Shown here: positions 53,867-63,805 of the stretch, in pieces
Layout: every line of letters starts with the position of its first letter
How positions within the stretch are numbered: the first letter of the stretch is position 1
DNA from: Zeaxanthinibacter sp. PT1
Lineage (GTDB): Bacteria > Bacteroidota > Bacteroidia > Flavobacteriales > Flavobacteriaceae
Reading direction: 5' to 3'
Assembly (NCBI RefSeq): GCF_028464225.1
Contig: NZ_JAQPCN010000001.1
Location: forward strand, 1,546,634 to 1,610,633
Length of the DNA stretch: 64,000 nucleotides
Made by a program: the position numbers and the translations under genes
The notes under the pieces: model-generated
Seen by the model: only the letters and a program-made list of their open reading frames with translations
Databases searched by the model: none
Told to the model about the DNA's origin: nothing

Positions 53867-56323
53867 TTATTGCTGGCTGTAGATTACAATATCAGAATCT
53901 CCTTCAATGGTGACCAAATCCGGTTTTCCATCTGTATTCCAGTCGGCCAAATCTGCCACTGAGCTTCCATATACCGGGTAACCGGGTAGATGGTTTCCTT
54001 TATTATCTAAAAGAAAAACCTGCCGGGATTGCAGATCTGTGACCGTGATTAATACCTTTTTACCCAGTGTATGTATTAGGGGTCTTGAATATACCCCGTA
54101 ATCCAGTGAAACTTGGCGGTTGCCTATCGCTATAAGATTTTCATTGGTGTAGGTAAGGATATTACCTTCTGCCGCCCACCCGTGATCAGCAGCTAAGTTC
54201 AATTGGCGTTCCGTGATTTTTCCCCTTGAATCAATCAGGATCATGTTCCCGTCTTTTTCGGTTATGGCGAATTTACCCGTGTACTCAAATACTTCGTTGT
54301 CCGAAAAATCCAGTTTCCTATTGACCGGGATCCTGGTTTTGCCTACCCGGCTGAGTATTTCCAGCTGGCCGTTCTCCAGCAGGAAGACCAGGTAATCCCT
54401 GCCCGAAATCCTGAAGTGTTTAGGTGCTTTTAAAATTGGGCTGGGCGCTGCAGTGTATTTAAATCCTTTTACGATCTTCCCTTTTGAGTTATACATCTTT
54501 ACTGTTTCACCCTGGGTCACCACCAACCTGTAGTCGCGATTCTTGTTATAGTCAAAGACGGCCAGTGGATTCAGATTACCCCCGGCATAAGTGAAAGTGA
54601 AAGGAGCCACTTCTTTACCGTTCCTATCCAGGATTAGGAATTGCTGGTCTGTGGTAAAAGCTAGTTGTAGTCTTCCGTTTTTGTAAAGATCCACCTGGTG
54701 GATCTTTCCCTGTATCGGGCCGTCGAGTTGCTTTGTCCAGCGTACACCGCTCTGAGGGTCGATCAGGTAAAGCCGATAATTTTCGTCCTGAACCACAACT
54801 TCTTTTTTGCCGTTGAGGTGGTTGGTTACAAATTGAGGATCCGTTATGCCTTTGGATTGTAAACTGAATTTGGTCTTATTCCAATTCTTGTCGCGATTAC
54901 CTTCAGCTTGTTCTTCTTGTGCGAGCAGGGTGGTGTGAAAATAATTGTCCTCTGCAATGAGTTGTAATGCAAATATGTAATCACTTAACCCGGCGCTATG
55001 AAATATAACTGGGGTGGGTATACTTAGACCATCTTCTGCTATGCGCTCTAAACCCTTTTGGGATGCAATGAGCATCATATTACTTTCATCGGCGAGCGAG
55101 GTCTGTACTACTTTATAGCCAGGGTTATGAGCAAAGGTAGATTTACGGCTGTATGAAGCGATGATATCCTGTATGGTTTCACTATCCTGGCCAAAAATGA
55201 ATGTGTCCTCCAGTACAGTGTAAAAACGGGGACTAAAATTGGTGATAAATGGATTGAAAGTATTGGCCAGTATATCGTTCTCACGCAATTCAAAAATCTC
55301 GCTTCCCTGTATATTGTTAGTTGTGATGCTGTAGGTGGCTAATAATTCGTTGAGGTTCTCTGCACCATAGGTGTGCAACATAACAGCTTTGGAGCTCTCA
55401 AAATATACGATTCCTAATTCTTCCACGGCCTGGAATCCTCCTGTGATTTTGAGGGTGTCTCGTAATGCGTTAAGATTGTTATCCAGGATCTTTTTATGCT
55501 GAAAAGCAAAACTGACCATGGCAAGGATATTATCTGGGGCTATAGCGGGAGTTTTGGAAGGGAGCGTGCCGGTGTCGCGTAGCAGGGATGCTAGGCTGCT
55601 GCTAGAATCGCTAATTATGCCGACCCCGTTTAAGCGTAAACTTGTTAGTGATATCTCCGTGTCAAGGGCTAGCCAATCTGATAGTAGTGGAAGCTGTGTT
55701 TCACCTGTCGAAACAGGGCTATAAGAGACAAAGGGATTCTTGCGGGTCAATTTCAGGAAGATATTAGAGCTCTTTTTCAGATTCGCGGTTTCGTACAGTG
55801 TTTTCAGGATCTGATCTGTTTCGGTATGCGCTGCGCTAACATTGTCTTTTAACAGGGCCAGGGAGTTACTCATTTTAAATATTCCCCGGTCCCGGGTAGT
55901 GAAGAAAAGGAGATCCTCTATCTCGTATTTTATAAAATCATGACCGGCAGATGTGATGGTTTCAATGCTTTTGTTTTTTGCTGATGAGGTGAGAATACTG
56001 TCGGGTGCTTGTCTTGACAGGTACAGGTAGGCCAATGAATCCTCATGGCTTCCCGATAATGCCAGTAATTGCTCTCCTTTTGATGCGTTTAATGAAATTC
56101 CGCTGAGCAAACCAGCGACCTTCTTAGTCAATTTTTCTTTTATGGCCGATTGAACCAGTTCGCTGGAATTTAGTTCGGAGATAAGATTTTCCCTATCGTT
56201 TATTTTTATAAGCACCGAAGATTCTGAGGGTATGTGTGCTAATATATCTTCGGAAGAAATTCGCTCCTGGGTACACCCGATGCTAAAAATAATGAGAAGG
56301 AAAGTGAAAATTCTACGCGACAT
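53867..56323 (-). CDS. Large lipoprotein with DUF3352-like half and beta-propeller half, unknown
   Basis: 818-residue lipoprotein; the signal ends FSIGC (Cys17). Residues ~25-500 start with ILAHIPSESSVLIKINDRENLISEL and hold repeated alpha/beta segments that recall DUF3352-type proteins. From about 510 a propeller-like domain follows (GKKEVVVQDENYRLYLIDPQSGVRW, LQLAFTTDQQFLILDRNGKEV, KMYNSKGKIVKGFKY). The C-terminus DWNTDGKPDLVTIEGDSDIVIY resembles an FG-GAP motif. It starts 32 bases after rnhB on the same strand, so they are probably one operon. No known function; periplasmic sensing or carrying is a guess. Confidence 0.75.
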   Translation of the reverse strand: MSRRIFTFLLIIFSIGCTQERISSEDILAHIPSESSVLIKINDRENLISELNSSELVQSAIKEKLTKKVAGLLSGISLNASKGEQLLALSGSHEDSLAYLYLSRQAPDSILTSSAKNKSIETITSAGHDFIKYEIEDLLFFTTRDRGIFKMSNSLALLKDNVSAAHTETDQILKTLYETANLKKSSNIFLKLTRKNPFVSYSPVSTGETQLPLLSDWLALDTEISLTSLRLNGVGIISDSSSSLASLLRDTGTLPSKTPAIAPDNILAMVSFAFQHKKILDNNLNALRDTLKITGGFQAVEELGIVYFESSKAVMLHTYGAENLNELLATYSITTNNIQGSEIFELRENDILANTFNPFITNFSPRFYTVLEDTFIFGQDSETIQDIIASYSRKSTFAHNPGYKVVQTSLADESNMMLIASQKGLERIAEDGLSIPTPVIFHSAGLSDYIFALQLIAEDNYFHTTLLAQEEQAEGNRDKNWNKTKFSLQSKGITDPQFVTNHLNGKKEVVVQDENYRLYLIDPQSGVRWTKQLDGPIQGKIHQVDLYKNGRLQLAFTTDQQFLILDRNGKEVAPFTFTYAGGNLNPLAVFDYNKNRDYRLVVTQGETVKMYNSKGKIVKGFKYTAAPSPILKAPKHFRISGRDYLVFLLENGQLEILSRVGKTRIPVNRKLDFSDNEVFEYTGKFAITEKDGNMILIDSRGKITERQLNLAADHGWAAEGNILTYTNENLIAIGNRQVSLDYGVYSRPLIHTLGKKVLITVTDLQSRQVFLLDNKGNHLPGYPVYGSSVADLADWNTDGKPDLVTIEGDSDIVIYSQQ

Positions 56324-56355
56324 TAAGGGCTGGAGGTTTTTATAAAACTACAATA

Positions 56356-56952
56356 TTACAACTCAAATTTTAGTTGTCTTGGCAATAACTGGAAACTCTT
56401 CCGGTGGTATGGAGAGATGCCGTACTTTTTGATCGCTTCACGATGCTCTGCCGTAGGGTATCCTTTATTTTTTATCCAATTATACATGGGGTACTCCTCG
56501 TGAATTTGTTCCATATAGGCGTCCCGATAAGTTTTGGCAAGGACAGAGGCAGCCGCAATGCTGAGATATTTGCCGTCTCCTTTTATTACACATTCATATG
56601 GGATAGTACCGAAGGGTTTAAACCGGTTGCCATCGACGAGGATTTTCTGCGGATTTTGTTTAAGGACGGAAAGCGCATCGTGCATGGCCTGGATAGAGGC
56701 GTTTAAAATGTTTATCTCATCGATACATTCTGGCTGAAGATGAGCCACTCCGAAAGTCACTGCATTTTCCTCGATCAGTGGCCTGATCAGGTTGCGCTTG
56801 CGGACACTTAATTGTTTGGAGTCGTTAAGTTCCTCATATACAGTTTCCCCATCCAGGATTACAGCGGCTGCGGTAACCGGTCCGGCCAGGCAACCCCGTC
56901 CTGCTTCGTCGGTTCCTGCGATTATTAAAGAAGGGTTAAATCGTGTTAGCAT
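56356..56952 (-). CDS. rnhB: Ribonuclease HII
   Basis: 198-residue nuclease cutting RNA in RNA-DNA hybrids and at single ribonucleotides. Catalytic residues are visible: Asp15-Glu16 in [15 protein letters not shown] and Asp107 in KILVDGN, with the [20 protein letters not shown] block and a probable fourth acidic residue within it. The 3' end [18 protein letters not shown] is typical. First gene of an operon with the large lipoprotein. The 181 bases upstream hold a short GGAAATG repeat and no gene. Confidence 0.96.
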   Translation of the reverse strand: MLTRFNPSLIIAGTDEAGRGCLAGPVTAAAVILDGETVYEELNDSKQLSVRKRNLIRPLIEENAVTFGVAHLQPECIDEINILNASIQAMHDALSVLKQNPQKILVDGNRFKPFGTIPYECVIKGDGKYLSIAAASVLAKTYRDAYMEQIHEEYPMYNWIKNKGYPTAEHREAIKKYGISPYHRKSFQLLPRQLKFEL

Positions 56953-57005
56953 GCGGCCGCAAAATATGAAGAAAAGGTTAATTGTGTTAATGTTTCAGCG
57001 CCGGA

Positions 57006-57033
57006 TTTGGAAATGTTGGAAATGCGGAAATGT
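57006..57033 (+). repeat. Short tandem GGAAATG repeat
   Basis: Three GGAAATG units spaced 9 and 8 bases apart (TTGGAAATG, TTGGAAATG, CGGAAATG). They are flanked by two copies of AATTGTGTTAA at 56980-56990 and 57040-57050. It lies between rnhB and susC, which diverge. Confidence 0.6.
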
Positions 57034-57133
57034 TCCACGAATTGTGTTAAAAATCTAGCATTATTAGAGAAACCTTGCAAATTATATAAAAGAGTAAGAT
57101 ATTCGCCGACTGATAATCCAAAAACCTAATTAA

Positions 57134-59944
57134 ATGAGATTAAAACTATGTAGTATATTAACACTGTTCGCGGTGTTATGTACGGGCCTGTCTTTCGGGC
57201 AGGACAAGACCATTACTGGTACCGTGGTTGACCAATCCGGAATGCCACTTCCAGGAGTGAACATTCTGGTGGAAGGTACAACGAACGGTACCCAATCAGA
57301 CTTTGATGGGAACTATTCCATCCAGGCAAGCGAAGGTCAATTTCTTTCGTTTACTTACATCGGGCAACGTAACGTAAGACGTAAAGTCGGAGCGTCTAAC
57401 ACTATCGATGTAACAATGCAAGAAGATGCCCAGGCTCTTGAAGAGGTAATTGTTACCGGGCAAGGATCGGGTATCGCAAAAAGGAAACTTTCTACTACGG
57501 TTGACGTACTTAGGGAAGAAGACATCGATAAATTGCCGGCCAACCAGATCGACCAATTACTTCAGTCTACTACTCCTAGTGCACAGATCAGATTGAGTTC
57601 TGGTCAGCCGGGAACAACTTCCATCATTCGTACAAGGGGACCAATTTCTGCGGCCTCTTCTGCCACTCCGGTAATTATTGTAGATGGTGTGCGAGTAGAT
57701 AACCTGAACTCTAACCCTGCTACGGGTATCGGTACTGGAGGTGCAAACACTTCAGCTCTTGCCGATATTCCAACAGAATCTATTGAGAGAATAGAATACA
57801 TTAAAGGTGGTGCTGCAACGACATTATACGGTGCGGATGCTGCAAATGGTGTTATCCAGATTATCACGAAAAAAGGTAAAGATGGTAAGGCAACAGTTTT
57901 CTTTGAAAACAGGTTGGGTATCATTAAAGCGACTGACGATTTCTTAAAGTACGAGAGAACTGGTGAAGCTATTTTTGAGCCAGGTTTTTCTCAGGAATAC
58001 CGAATCGGGATCAACGGTGGTAATGAAAAATTCACTTACAACTTTGGTGGTAGTCTTTACGCTGATGACGGATTTAACGACCTGAACAAGCAGATCAAAA
58101 GAAGTTTTACTTTTGGTTTAGGTGCACAGGTTACAGATAAATTAAAGTACCAGGGATCTTTCTCTTATGTCGGGTTTGATTCTAACCTGGATTTTAATGC
58201 CAACACAAGTTTCTCTCGTTTCTCTGCTTTTGAAGGCGGTGGACGTGGAAACCTTGATGAACTTAGCGAAGCTGACTGGCAAGTTGAAAAAGACAGAGCT
58301 CAGCTAATTGGGGAGTTGGTGGATATCCGAAGGGTAAACAACCGTTTCACTGCTTCCAATAAATTCATCTACACCTTTAGTGATAGCTTCGAAGCTAACG
58401 GAACTATTGGTATAGATTACCGTACTTCTATGGACGAAGAGAATGATACCAACGCATTGTTGATCGCTCTTGGTTCTGAGCCGGAAGGAACTACTGACCA
58501 GGCGAGCATTGCACGTGCTTTAAGAAATAACTTTACGGTCACTACAGACCTTAACGTTACGCATAGGGCATATACGGACAATTTCTCTTTCGTCTCTATT
58601 TTAGGAGCACAATTCTTCCGTACTGCTGATCGCCAGAACAGGTTAGATGGTTCAGGTGGGGTAGATGGTACTACTTCGGTAAACTTTTTCCCTACAAAGA
58701 GTGCTTCTGACTTTGTATTAGAAAACGCTAACTACGGGCTTTATTTCCTTGAGAACATTGGCTTCTACAACGTGGCTTTCCTTGAACTGGGAGGTCGTCT
58801 GGATGCCAACACTTCTGCTGGTAAGGACACTGAAGCGTTATTCCTGCCTAAGATCGGGGTAACTTATAATGTTTCTGATCACGAATTTTACCGTGACAGT
58901 GGAATCTATGATATCGTATCTAGCATTAAATTAAGAGCTAACTACGGTGAAGCTACTAACTTTGCTCAGCCATTCTCTCAAGACAGGACTTTTGCTCTTG
59001 AGTCGTTCTTAGGTGCTCCGGCTTTCCGTTTTGATCAGCCTGGTAACCCAGACCTGATTTCGGAAACTGTGAAAACTACAGAATTTGGTGCAGAGCTTGG
59101 ATTCCTGAACAACAGGTTGAACTTCTCTGGTACTTATTATAAGGCCATTACCGAAGATGCATTATTTACGCCAACTCAGCCGCCATCTTCAGGTCTGATT
59201 CCTCAGATCCAGAACATCGGTGAGATCGAGAACTCTGGTTGGGAATTTGCACTTAGTTCAAGAATTATTGATACTGAGAAGCACCAGTTACAAGCTACTG
59301 TATCTTACAACACCAACGAAAACGTCGTGACCAGCACCGGTGGTGCAGCTCCTTTCGTAGTGGGTGGATTCACCGTGATCGGATCATGGGTTGAAGAAGG
59401 TCAGAGCCTTGGATACCTAAGAGGAACAGCTGCTGTTCTTCAGGATGATGGTTCTTATGCATTTGAGCCAAATACTGCGCTGGGTAAAACTTTCGCTCCT
59501 AACTTTGGATCAATGACTCTGAACTACACTTGGGGTAAATTCAACCTTTTCGCCTCTGCTGATTACCAGTTTGGTGGTAAAGCGGTTGACTTAAGTTTCT
59601 TATTACGTCACCTGAGAGGGGTTGATGATACCGGGATTCCTGAAGAGTTAATCGGTACTACCTCTCCATTTAACTATGTGAACTTCTTCACTTTTGACAG
59701 TGATTTCTTGAAAGTGAGAAACATAGGAGCTTCTTACAGGTTCGGAGATATGCTTAAGCCTTTTTCTGATGTAACCCTTGGGTTCTCTGTAACAAATCCA
59801 TTTAACTGGACAGCCGGTAACTTTGATCCTGAAACTACGGGTTCTGGTATTGGGGCGCAGAATGGATTTAGCTCTGGTGGATTCGCCTATGGTACTGAGT
59901 CTGTGCCAAGGGTATTCATGAGTTCACTGAAATTTCAATTTTAA
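57134..59944 (+). CDS. SusC/RagA-type TonB-linked outer-membrane transporter
   Basis: 936-residue outer-membrane beta-barrel receptor. A signal peptide ends near LSFGQ. A carboxypeptidase-like regulatory domain follows (ITGTVVDQSGMPLPGVNILVEGTTNGTQSDFDG), then the plug (SSATPVIIVDGVRVDNLN, IESIERIEYIKGGAATTLYG as diagnostic) and the barrel ending in FMSSLKFQF. It forms a lidded bucket complex with the following SusD lipoprotein to import oligomers energised by TonB. No glycoside hydrolase, sulfatase or sigma/anti-sigma pair is adjacent. Codons often end in T, as in strongly expressed genes. It is shorter than many SusC proteins and lacks an extra signalling domain. Confidence 0.95.
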   Translation: MRLKLCSILTLFAVLCTGLSFGQDKTITGTVVDQSGMPLPGVNILVEGTTNGTQSDFDGNYSIQASEGQFLSFTYIGQRNVRRKVGASNTIDVTMQEDAQALEEVIVTGQGSGIAKRKLSTTVDVLREEDIDKLPANQIDQLLQSTTPSAQIRLSSGQPGTTSIIRTRGPISAASSATPVIIVDGVRVDNLNSNPATGIGTGGANTSALADIPTESIERIEYIKGGAATTLYGADAANGVIQIITKKGKDGKATVFFENRLGIIKATDDFLKYERTGEAIFEPGFSQEYRIGINGGNEKFTYNFGGSLYADDGFNDLNKQIKRSFTFGLGAQVTDKLKYQGSFSYVGFDSNLDFNANTSFSRFSAFEGGGRGNLDELSEADWQVEKDRAQLIGELVDIRRVNNRFTASNKFIYTFSDSFEANGTIGIDYRTSMDEENDTNALLIALGSEPEGTTDQASIARALRNNFTVTTDLNVTHRAYTDNFSFVSILGAQFFRTADRQNRLDGSGGVDGTTSVNFFPTKSASDFVLENANYGLYFLENIGFYNVAFLELGGRLDANTSAGKDTEALFLPKIGVTYNVSDHEFYRDSGIYDIVSSIKLRANYGEATNFAQPFSQDRTFALESFLGAPAFRFDQPGNPDLISETVKTTEFGAELGFLNNRLNFSGTYYKAITEDALFTPTQPPSSGLIPQIQNIGEIENSGWEFALSSRIIDTEKHQLQATVSYNTNENVVTSTGGAAPFVVGGFTVIGSWVEEGQSLGYLRGTAAVLQDDGSYAFEPNTALGKTFAPNFGSMTLNYTWGKFNLFASADYQFGGKAVDLSFLLRHLRGVDDTGIPEELIGTTSPFNYVNFFTFDSDFLKVRNIGASYRFGDMLKPFSDVTLGFSVTNPFNWTAGNFDPETTGSGIGAQNGFSSGGFAYGTESVPRVFMSSLKFQF

Positions 59945-59957
59945 TACGTAAGGCAAC

Positions 59958-61385
59958 ATGAAAAAAATTCAATTATATATAAGTGCTGTACTCTTATCTA
60001 CTATGGTAGGATGTACAGGAGATTTTAAAGAGGTGGTCGACTTCACAGACGTGCAGAACCCTAACCTCTCTGAGACATCAGTGGTTGGACAGCCCAACTC
60101 TGCAGTGATTTGGTCAGCAGGTATCGAGAGAGAAATTTCAAGAACCTTCAACGAGATTCTTATCCTGGCAGAGCTTGGTTCTGACAACTATGTAAACACT
60201 CAGACTTTCTTTAGCCAGTTTCTCGATGGTCTGGATATCCGTACTACGGATCCGGATATCAGGGATACGCAGAACGAGATCGCTCGTGTAGCAAAAATGG
60301 CTGAATTTGGATTGGAGACCGTAGGTCCTAACGATCCTAACTACGGACCTGAGCAAGAAGCAGAATTCAACTACTATCTTGGAATGTCAAGGATGTTGGC
60401 TGCTATGTACTTTTCAGCACTGCCACAGGAAACTGTAGGTGTACCAGCTAGTTCTGAGGAAAACTATAATTCAGCTATCGCTTCTTTCCAGGCAGCTGTT
60501 GCTATCAGTGCTAAGCCGGAATATCATTTGGCTATCGCAAGATGTAACTACTACCTTGGGAACAAATCCGCAGCTGTTTCTGCAGCGAATGCTGCCTTGG
60601 CTCTGAGTGATGATTTCACCAGGGAGGCACAGTATGATCAGCAAGAAGGACCGGTGAATGTCATGGATAACGCACTGTATCAAAGGGCGACTTTCGATGA
60701 TTTCCAGCCATTGCCTAGCCTTGACTTCTTAGATCCGAAATATTCTTTCGTTTCTGCGTCACGTGATGCTTCGGTTCATTACCTGAAGGCTGAGGAGGCT
60801 TACCTGATCCTTGCTGAGGCTAACCTTTCTGATGGAAATGTAGCTGCTGCACAGGCTAACCTTAACGACCTGCTGGACCTCGTTGCTACGAGAGAAGTAC
60901 GTCTTATCGATGACCGTGCTGAGCAGCGTAGCGAAGTGGATCCAGGAGGAAGACCAGATAACTCAGGAGTTGTGGTAAATGGTCGTTCAGGACTTGTTCT
61001 GGACAGGCAAGATGATCTTGTGCCTGTTCCTTCAATTTCAGGAACTTCTCTGACGACAGATGATATCGCTGCCTTCTCCAATAACGATGAGTCACTTTCT
61101 AAGCTTTACAGGACTCGTCAGGAGATCTTTATTGCTGAGGGAATCCGTTTTGTAGACATGGGTGTAAAACTTGTGATCAACGAGAATGAAATTCTCCAGA
61201 ATGAAAATGTAAATGAAGGTGATTTTGGAACGGTTGCAGTAATTCCGTCTTTTATTGTATCTGTAATCCCTGATTTGGATGCATTTTCATACGATGCAGA
61301 AGCAGGAATCGTTGACACAGTTATCGATCTTAACGATATACTTGCAGCAAACAAGACTTCTGAAGCTGTTGTTCCTTTCTACTAG
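59958..61385 (+). CDS. SusD/RagB-type outer-membrane lipoprotein
   Basis: 475-residue partner of SusC; starts 13 bases after its stop. The lipoprotein signal ends MVGC (Cys19). Tetratricopeptide-like helices dominate, for example YYLGMSRMLAAMYFSALPQETVGVPA, YHLAIARCNYYLGNKSAAVSAANAAL and the SusD-typical YLKAEEAYLILAEANLSDGNVAAAQANLNDLL. The C-terminal region has LYRTRQEIFIAEGIRFVDMGVKL. It caps the SusC barrel and binds the substrate, which cannot be inferred. A terminator follows 24 bases later. Confidence 0.94.
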   Translation: MKKIQLYISAVLLSTMVGCTGDFKEVVDFTDVQNPNLSETSVVGQPNSAVIWSAGIEREISRTFNEILILAELGSDNYVNTQTFFSQFLDGLDIRTTDPDIRDTQNEIARVAKMAEFGLETVGPNDPNYGPEQEAEFNYYLGMSRMLAAMYFSALPQETVGVPASSEENYNSAIASFQAAVAISAKPEYHLAIARCNYYLGNKSAAVSAANAALALSDDFTREAQYDQQEGPVNVMDNALYQRATFDDFQPLPSLDFLDPKYSFVSASRDASVHYLKAEEAYLILAEANLSDGNVAAAQANLNDLLDLVATREVRLIDDRAEQRSEVDPGGRPDNSGVVVNGRSGLVLDRQDDLVPVPSISGTSLTTDDIAAFSNNDESLSKLYRTRQEIFIAEGIRFVDMGVKLVINENEILQNENVNEGDFGTVAVIPSFIVSVIPDLDAFSYDAEAGIVDTVIDLNDILAANKTSEAVVPFY

Positions 61386-61408
61386 TAGATAGGTTTCAAT
61401 AATATCTT

Positions 61409-61436
61409 AAAACCCTCGCTTCGGCGGGGGTTTTTT
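61409..61436 (+). terminator. Terminator after the SusCD pair
   Basis: AAAACCCTCGC-TTCG-GCGGGGGTTTTTT: a hairpin with UUCG tetraloop and T-run, 24 bases after the susD stop. Confidence 0.9.
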
Positions 61437-61463
61437 GTTGGTACAGGTTCTGCTGGGTTTTAC

Positions 61464-61471
61464 TAACTTTG
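61464..61471 (+). promoter_or_regulatory. -7 promoter box for the porin gene
   Basis: TAACTTTG, a perfect TAnnTTTG box; a TTG ending at 61440 is 23 bases upstream. The leader would be about 16 bases to the ATG at 61490. Confidence 0.6.
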
Positions 61472-61489
61472 AGGCCGTAATTACCCATT

Positions 61490-63478
61490 ATGAGATACCT
61501 GATCTTAATCCTGCTTATCATCAGCTGCACCGGCCTCAGCGCCCAGGAAGATTCCCTGCCTCCAACACCTGTTGCGGACAGCCTTAGAGCTGCCCCCGAA
61601 AAATTACTGCCTAAAAAAAGACGGGATACGGTAGCCGCCAGGGAAATCAGTATTAAGGATTATAAGATTATCTCTTATGCCAGGGATACCACTTACCTGG
61701 ATACGACCCTGACCATTAATAAGGAATACAAATACAATTACCTTCGCCGCGATGATTTTGAGTTGATGCCATTTGCTAACGTGGGTCAGCCTTATAACGC
61801 ACTGGGGCGCGATTTTATAGGGGTAGAACGGTACCCGGGAATGGGTGCTAGTACCAAGCACTTTAATTACATGGAAATAGATGATATCAATTATTACCAT
61901 GTGCCGACTCCTATGACCGAGTTGTTCTTTAAGACGACCTTTGAGCAGGGGCAGCTTCTGGATGCCTTACTAACATTGAATACTTCTCCCCGGTTTAATG
62001 TGTCCATTGCTTATAAAGGTTTCCGTTCCCTTGGTAAATACCAGCTGAACCAGGCGGAATCAGGAAACTTTAGAACTACAGCCAGTTATATCAGTAAGAA
62101 TGGTCGCTATTGGTTAAGGGGGCACATTGCGGCCCAGGATATAGAAACGGAGGAGAATGGCGGATTGCTGAATGCGGAACTGCAGTTTGAATCCCAGGAT
62201 CCGGAATTCACGGACCGTTCCAGGATTGATGTGGTGCTTACTGATGCCGATGGCAAACTTGTCGGGAAACGATATTTTCTTCAGCACCAATATACACTAC
62301 TTGGGAAAGCCTCCCCGCTGGATCCGCAGCGCACCACTACACTGGGACTGCGTCATCAGTTTGCATACGAGACCAAGTACTACCAGTTCCTGCAAACCAG
62401 TCAGAACGATTATTTCGGTGAGGTATTCCTGGACCCCATTAACGATAAGACCTATTACAAAACAATGTTCAACAGGGTAGGAGCTGTTTTTACTAACCCG
62501 GTATTGGGTAGCCTTGAGGGTTATTCGGGAGTCTACAATTATAACTACTATTTTAATAACCTGCTCATTACTGAAGAGGGGCAGGTAGATAACCAGTTGA
62601 AGGGAGAAGAGATCAGCCTGGGTGCTGCGTACCAGAAGAATATCGGTGGATTTGACCTGGACGCTGACTTTGCTTATACGGTTTCAGGGGAGCTGACCGA
62701 TTACCAGTTCAGTGGGCAGGCAGGGTATAATTTCAATGAACAGACGGGTCTTAAAGCCACACTGACGTCAAGTTCGCGCATGCCCGACCTGAATTTCCTG
62801 TTGTACCAATCAGATTACCAGAATTACAACTGGCAGAATACCACTGTATTTGATACCCAGAAACTGAACAGTCTCCGGGTGGAGTTCAGCTCTTCCTGGT
62901 TTGGGGAGCTCAGTGGGGAGATCACCAATATCGATAATTACACCTATTTTGCTTCCACCGCTACTGCAGAGCAGATAGCAGAAGGGCAGGAGAATGCATT
63001 CGTTAAGCCATTTCAGGCGCCGGATGCGGTGAATTACCTGAAACTTGGGATCCGTAAAGAGTTTCGTCTGGGGAAATGGGCTTTGAACAATACTGTTATG
63101 TACCAAAATGTCTCCAACGGGGGTGAGTATCTCAATGTTCCAGAACTGGTGACACGGAATTCCCTGTATTTCTCCAGCCATATTTTTCAAAAAGCTATGT
63201 TCTTGCAGACGGGGGTTACCTTCAAGTATTTTACACCCTACTATATGAATGCTTATAATCCTTTGCTGAGTGAGTTTTATATTCAGGACAGGGAGGAATT
63301 GGGTGGGTATCCGCTGCTCGACTTCTTCATCAACGCCAAAGTGCGGCAGACCAGGATCTATTTGAAGGCCGAACATTTCAATTCCTCCTTCGGGGAGAGC
63401 AACTTTTATTCGGCCCCTGCATATCCTTATCGGGATTTTGTAATACGTTTCGGATTGGTCTGGAATTTCTTTTCCTAA
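61490..63478 (+). CDS. Putative outer-membrane porin (Porin_10 type)
   Basis: 662 residues with a signal peptide ending near LSAQ, and an N-terminal linker rich in Pro and charged residues (LPKKRRDTVAAREISIKDYKI). The rest alternates amphipathic strands and ends in FVIRFGLVWNFFS, with the terminal aromatic typical of outer-membrane barrels. The segment PFANVGQPYNALG followed by YMEIDDINYYHVPTPMTELFFKT is the family hallmark of Bacteroidetes putative porins. Despite the name, transport activity is unproven. Monocistronic with its own promoter between the susD terminator and the ATG. Confidence 0.85.
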   Translation: MRYLILILLIISCTGLSAQEDSLPPTPVADSLRAAPEKLLPKKRRDTVAAREISIKDYKIISYARDTTYLDTTLTINKEYKYNYLRRDDFELMPFANVGQPYNALGRDFIGVERYPGMGASTKHFNYMEIDDINYYHVPTPMTELFFKTTFEQGQLLDALLTLNTSPRFNVSIAYKGFRSLGKYQLNQAESGNFRTTASYISKNGRYWLRGHIAAQDIETEENGGLLNAELQFESQDPEFTDRSRIDVVLTDADGKLVGKRYFLQHQYTLLGKASPLDPQRTTTLGLRHQFAYETKYYQFLQTSQNDYFGEVFLDPINDKTYYKTMFNRVGAVFTNPVLGSLEGYSGVYNYNYYFNNLLITEEGQVDNQLKGEEISLGAAYQKNIGGFDLDADFAYTVSGELTDYQFSGQAGYNFNEQTGLKATLTSSSRMPDLNFLLYQSDYQNYNWQNTTVFDTQKLNSLRVEFSSSWFGELSGEITNIDNYTYFASTATAEQIAEGQENAFVKPFQAPDAVNYLKLGIRKEFRLGKWALNNTVMYQNVSNGGEYLNVPELVTRNSLYFSSHIFQKAMFLQTGVTFKYFTPYYMNAYNPLLSEFYIQDREELGGYPLLDFFINAKVRQTRIYLKAEHFNSSFGESNFYSAPAYPYRDFVIRFGLVWNFFS

Positions 63479-63637
63479 GCTTCCGGCATAAGACTACATT
63501 ATATTCCAACTACCGGATACAGCCATTTACTTGTAGTAAAATGTTAAAATGGAAAATAATAAATCCGTTAAAGCGCTGTGTTGCAGAAGACTTTGTGAGG
63601 CGGTAAAAAAAAGTTCGCCCAAGATGGGCAAAAAGAG

Positions 63638-63667
63638 TTGCGGGATTAAAAAACGGTTGTATATTTG
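63638..63667 (+). promoter_or_regulatory. Upstream tandem promoter P1 of a probable rRNA operon
   Basis: TTG (63638-63640), 19 bases, then TATATTTG (63660-63667), followed by CAGCCGCT. The region 63479-64000 has no supported gene and is best read as promoter plus leader of an rRNA operon outside the window. Confidence 0.7.
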
Positions 63668-63774
63668 CAGCCGCTAAAGACAACAGCATAGTTGTTAAGC
63701 AGAGGCCTGAAGAGGCTGAGTTCTTTGAGATTTTACTGGAGCCAAAACAAGAAAAATAAAATTTTCATAAAAAG

Positions 63775-63805
63775 TTTGGCGGAGAGAAAAACGGTTGTAT
63801 ATTTG
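63775..63805 (+). promoter_or_regulatory. Downstream tandem promoter P2 of a probable rRNA operon
   Basis: TTTG (63775-63778), 19 bases, then TATATTTG (63798-63805), followed by CACCCGCT. Its core AAAACGGTTGTATATTTGCA repeats that of P1 138 bases upstream. Confidence 0.75.

Noticed and set aside
62810..63376. 188-codon minus-strand frame
   Set aside because: Antisense to the porin gene, whose signal peptide and C-terminal barrel end are clear.
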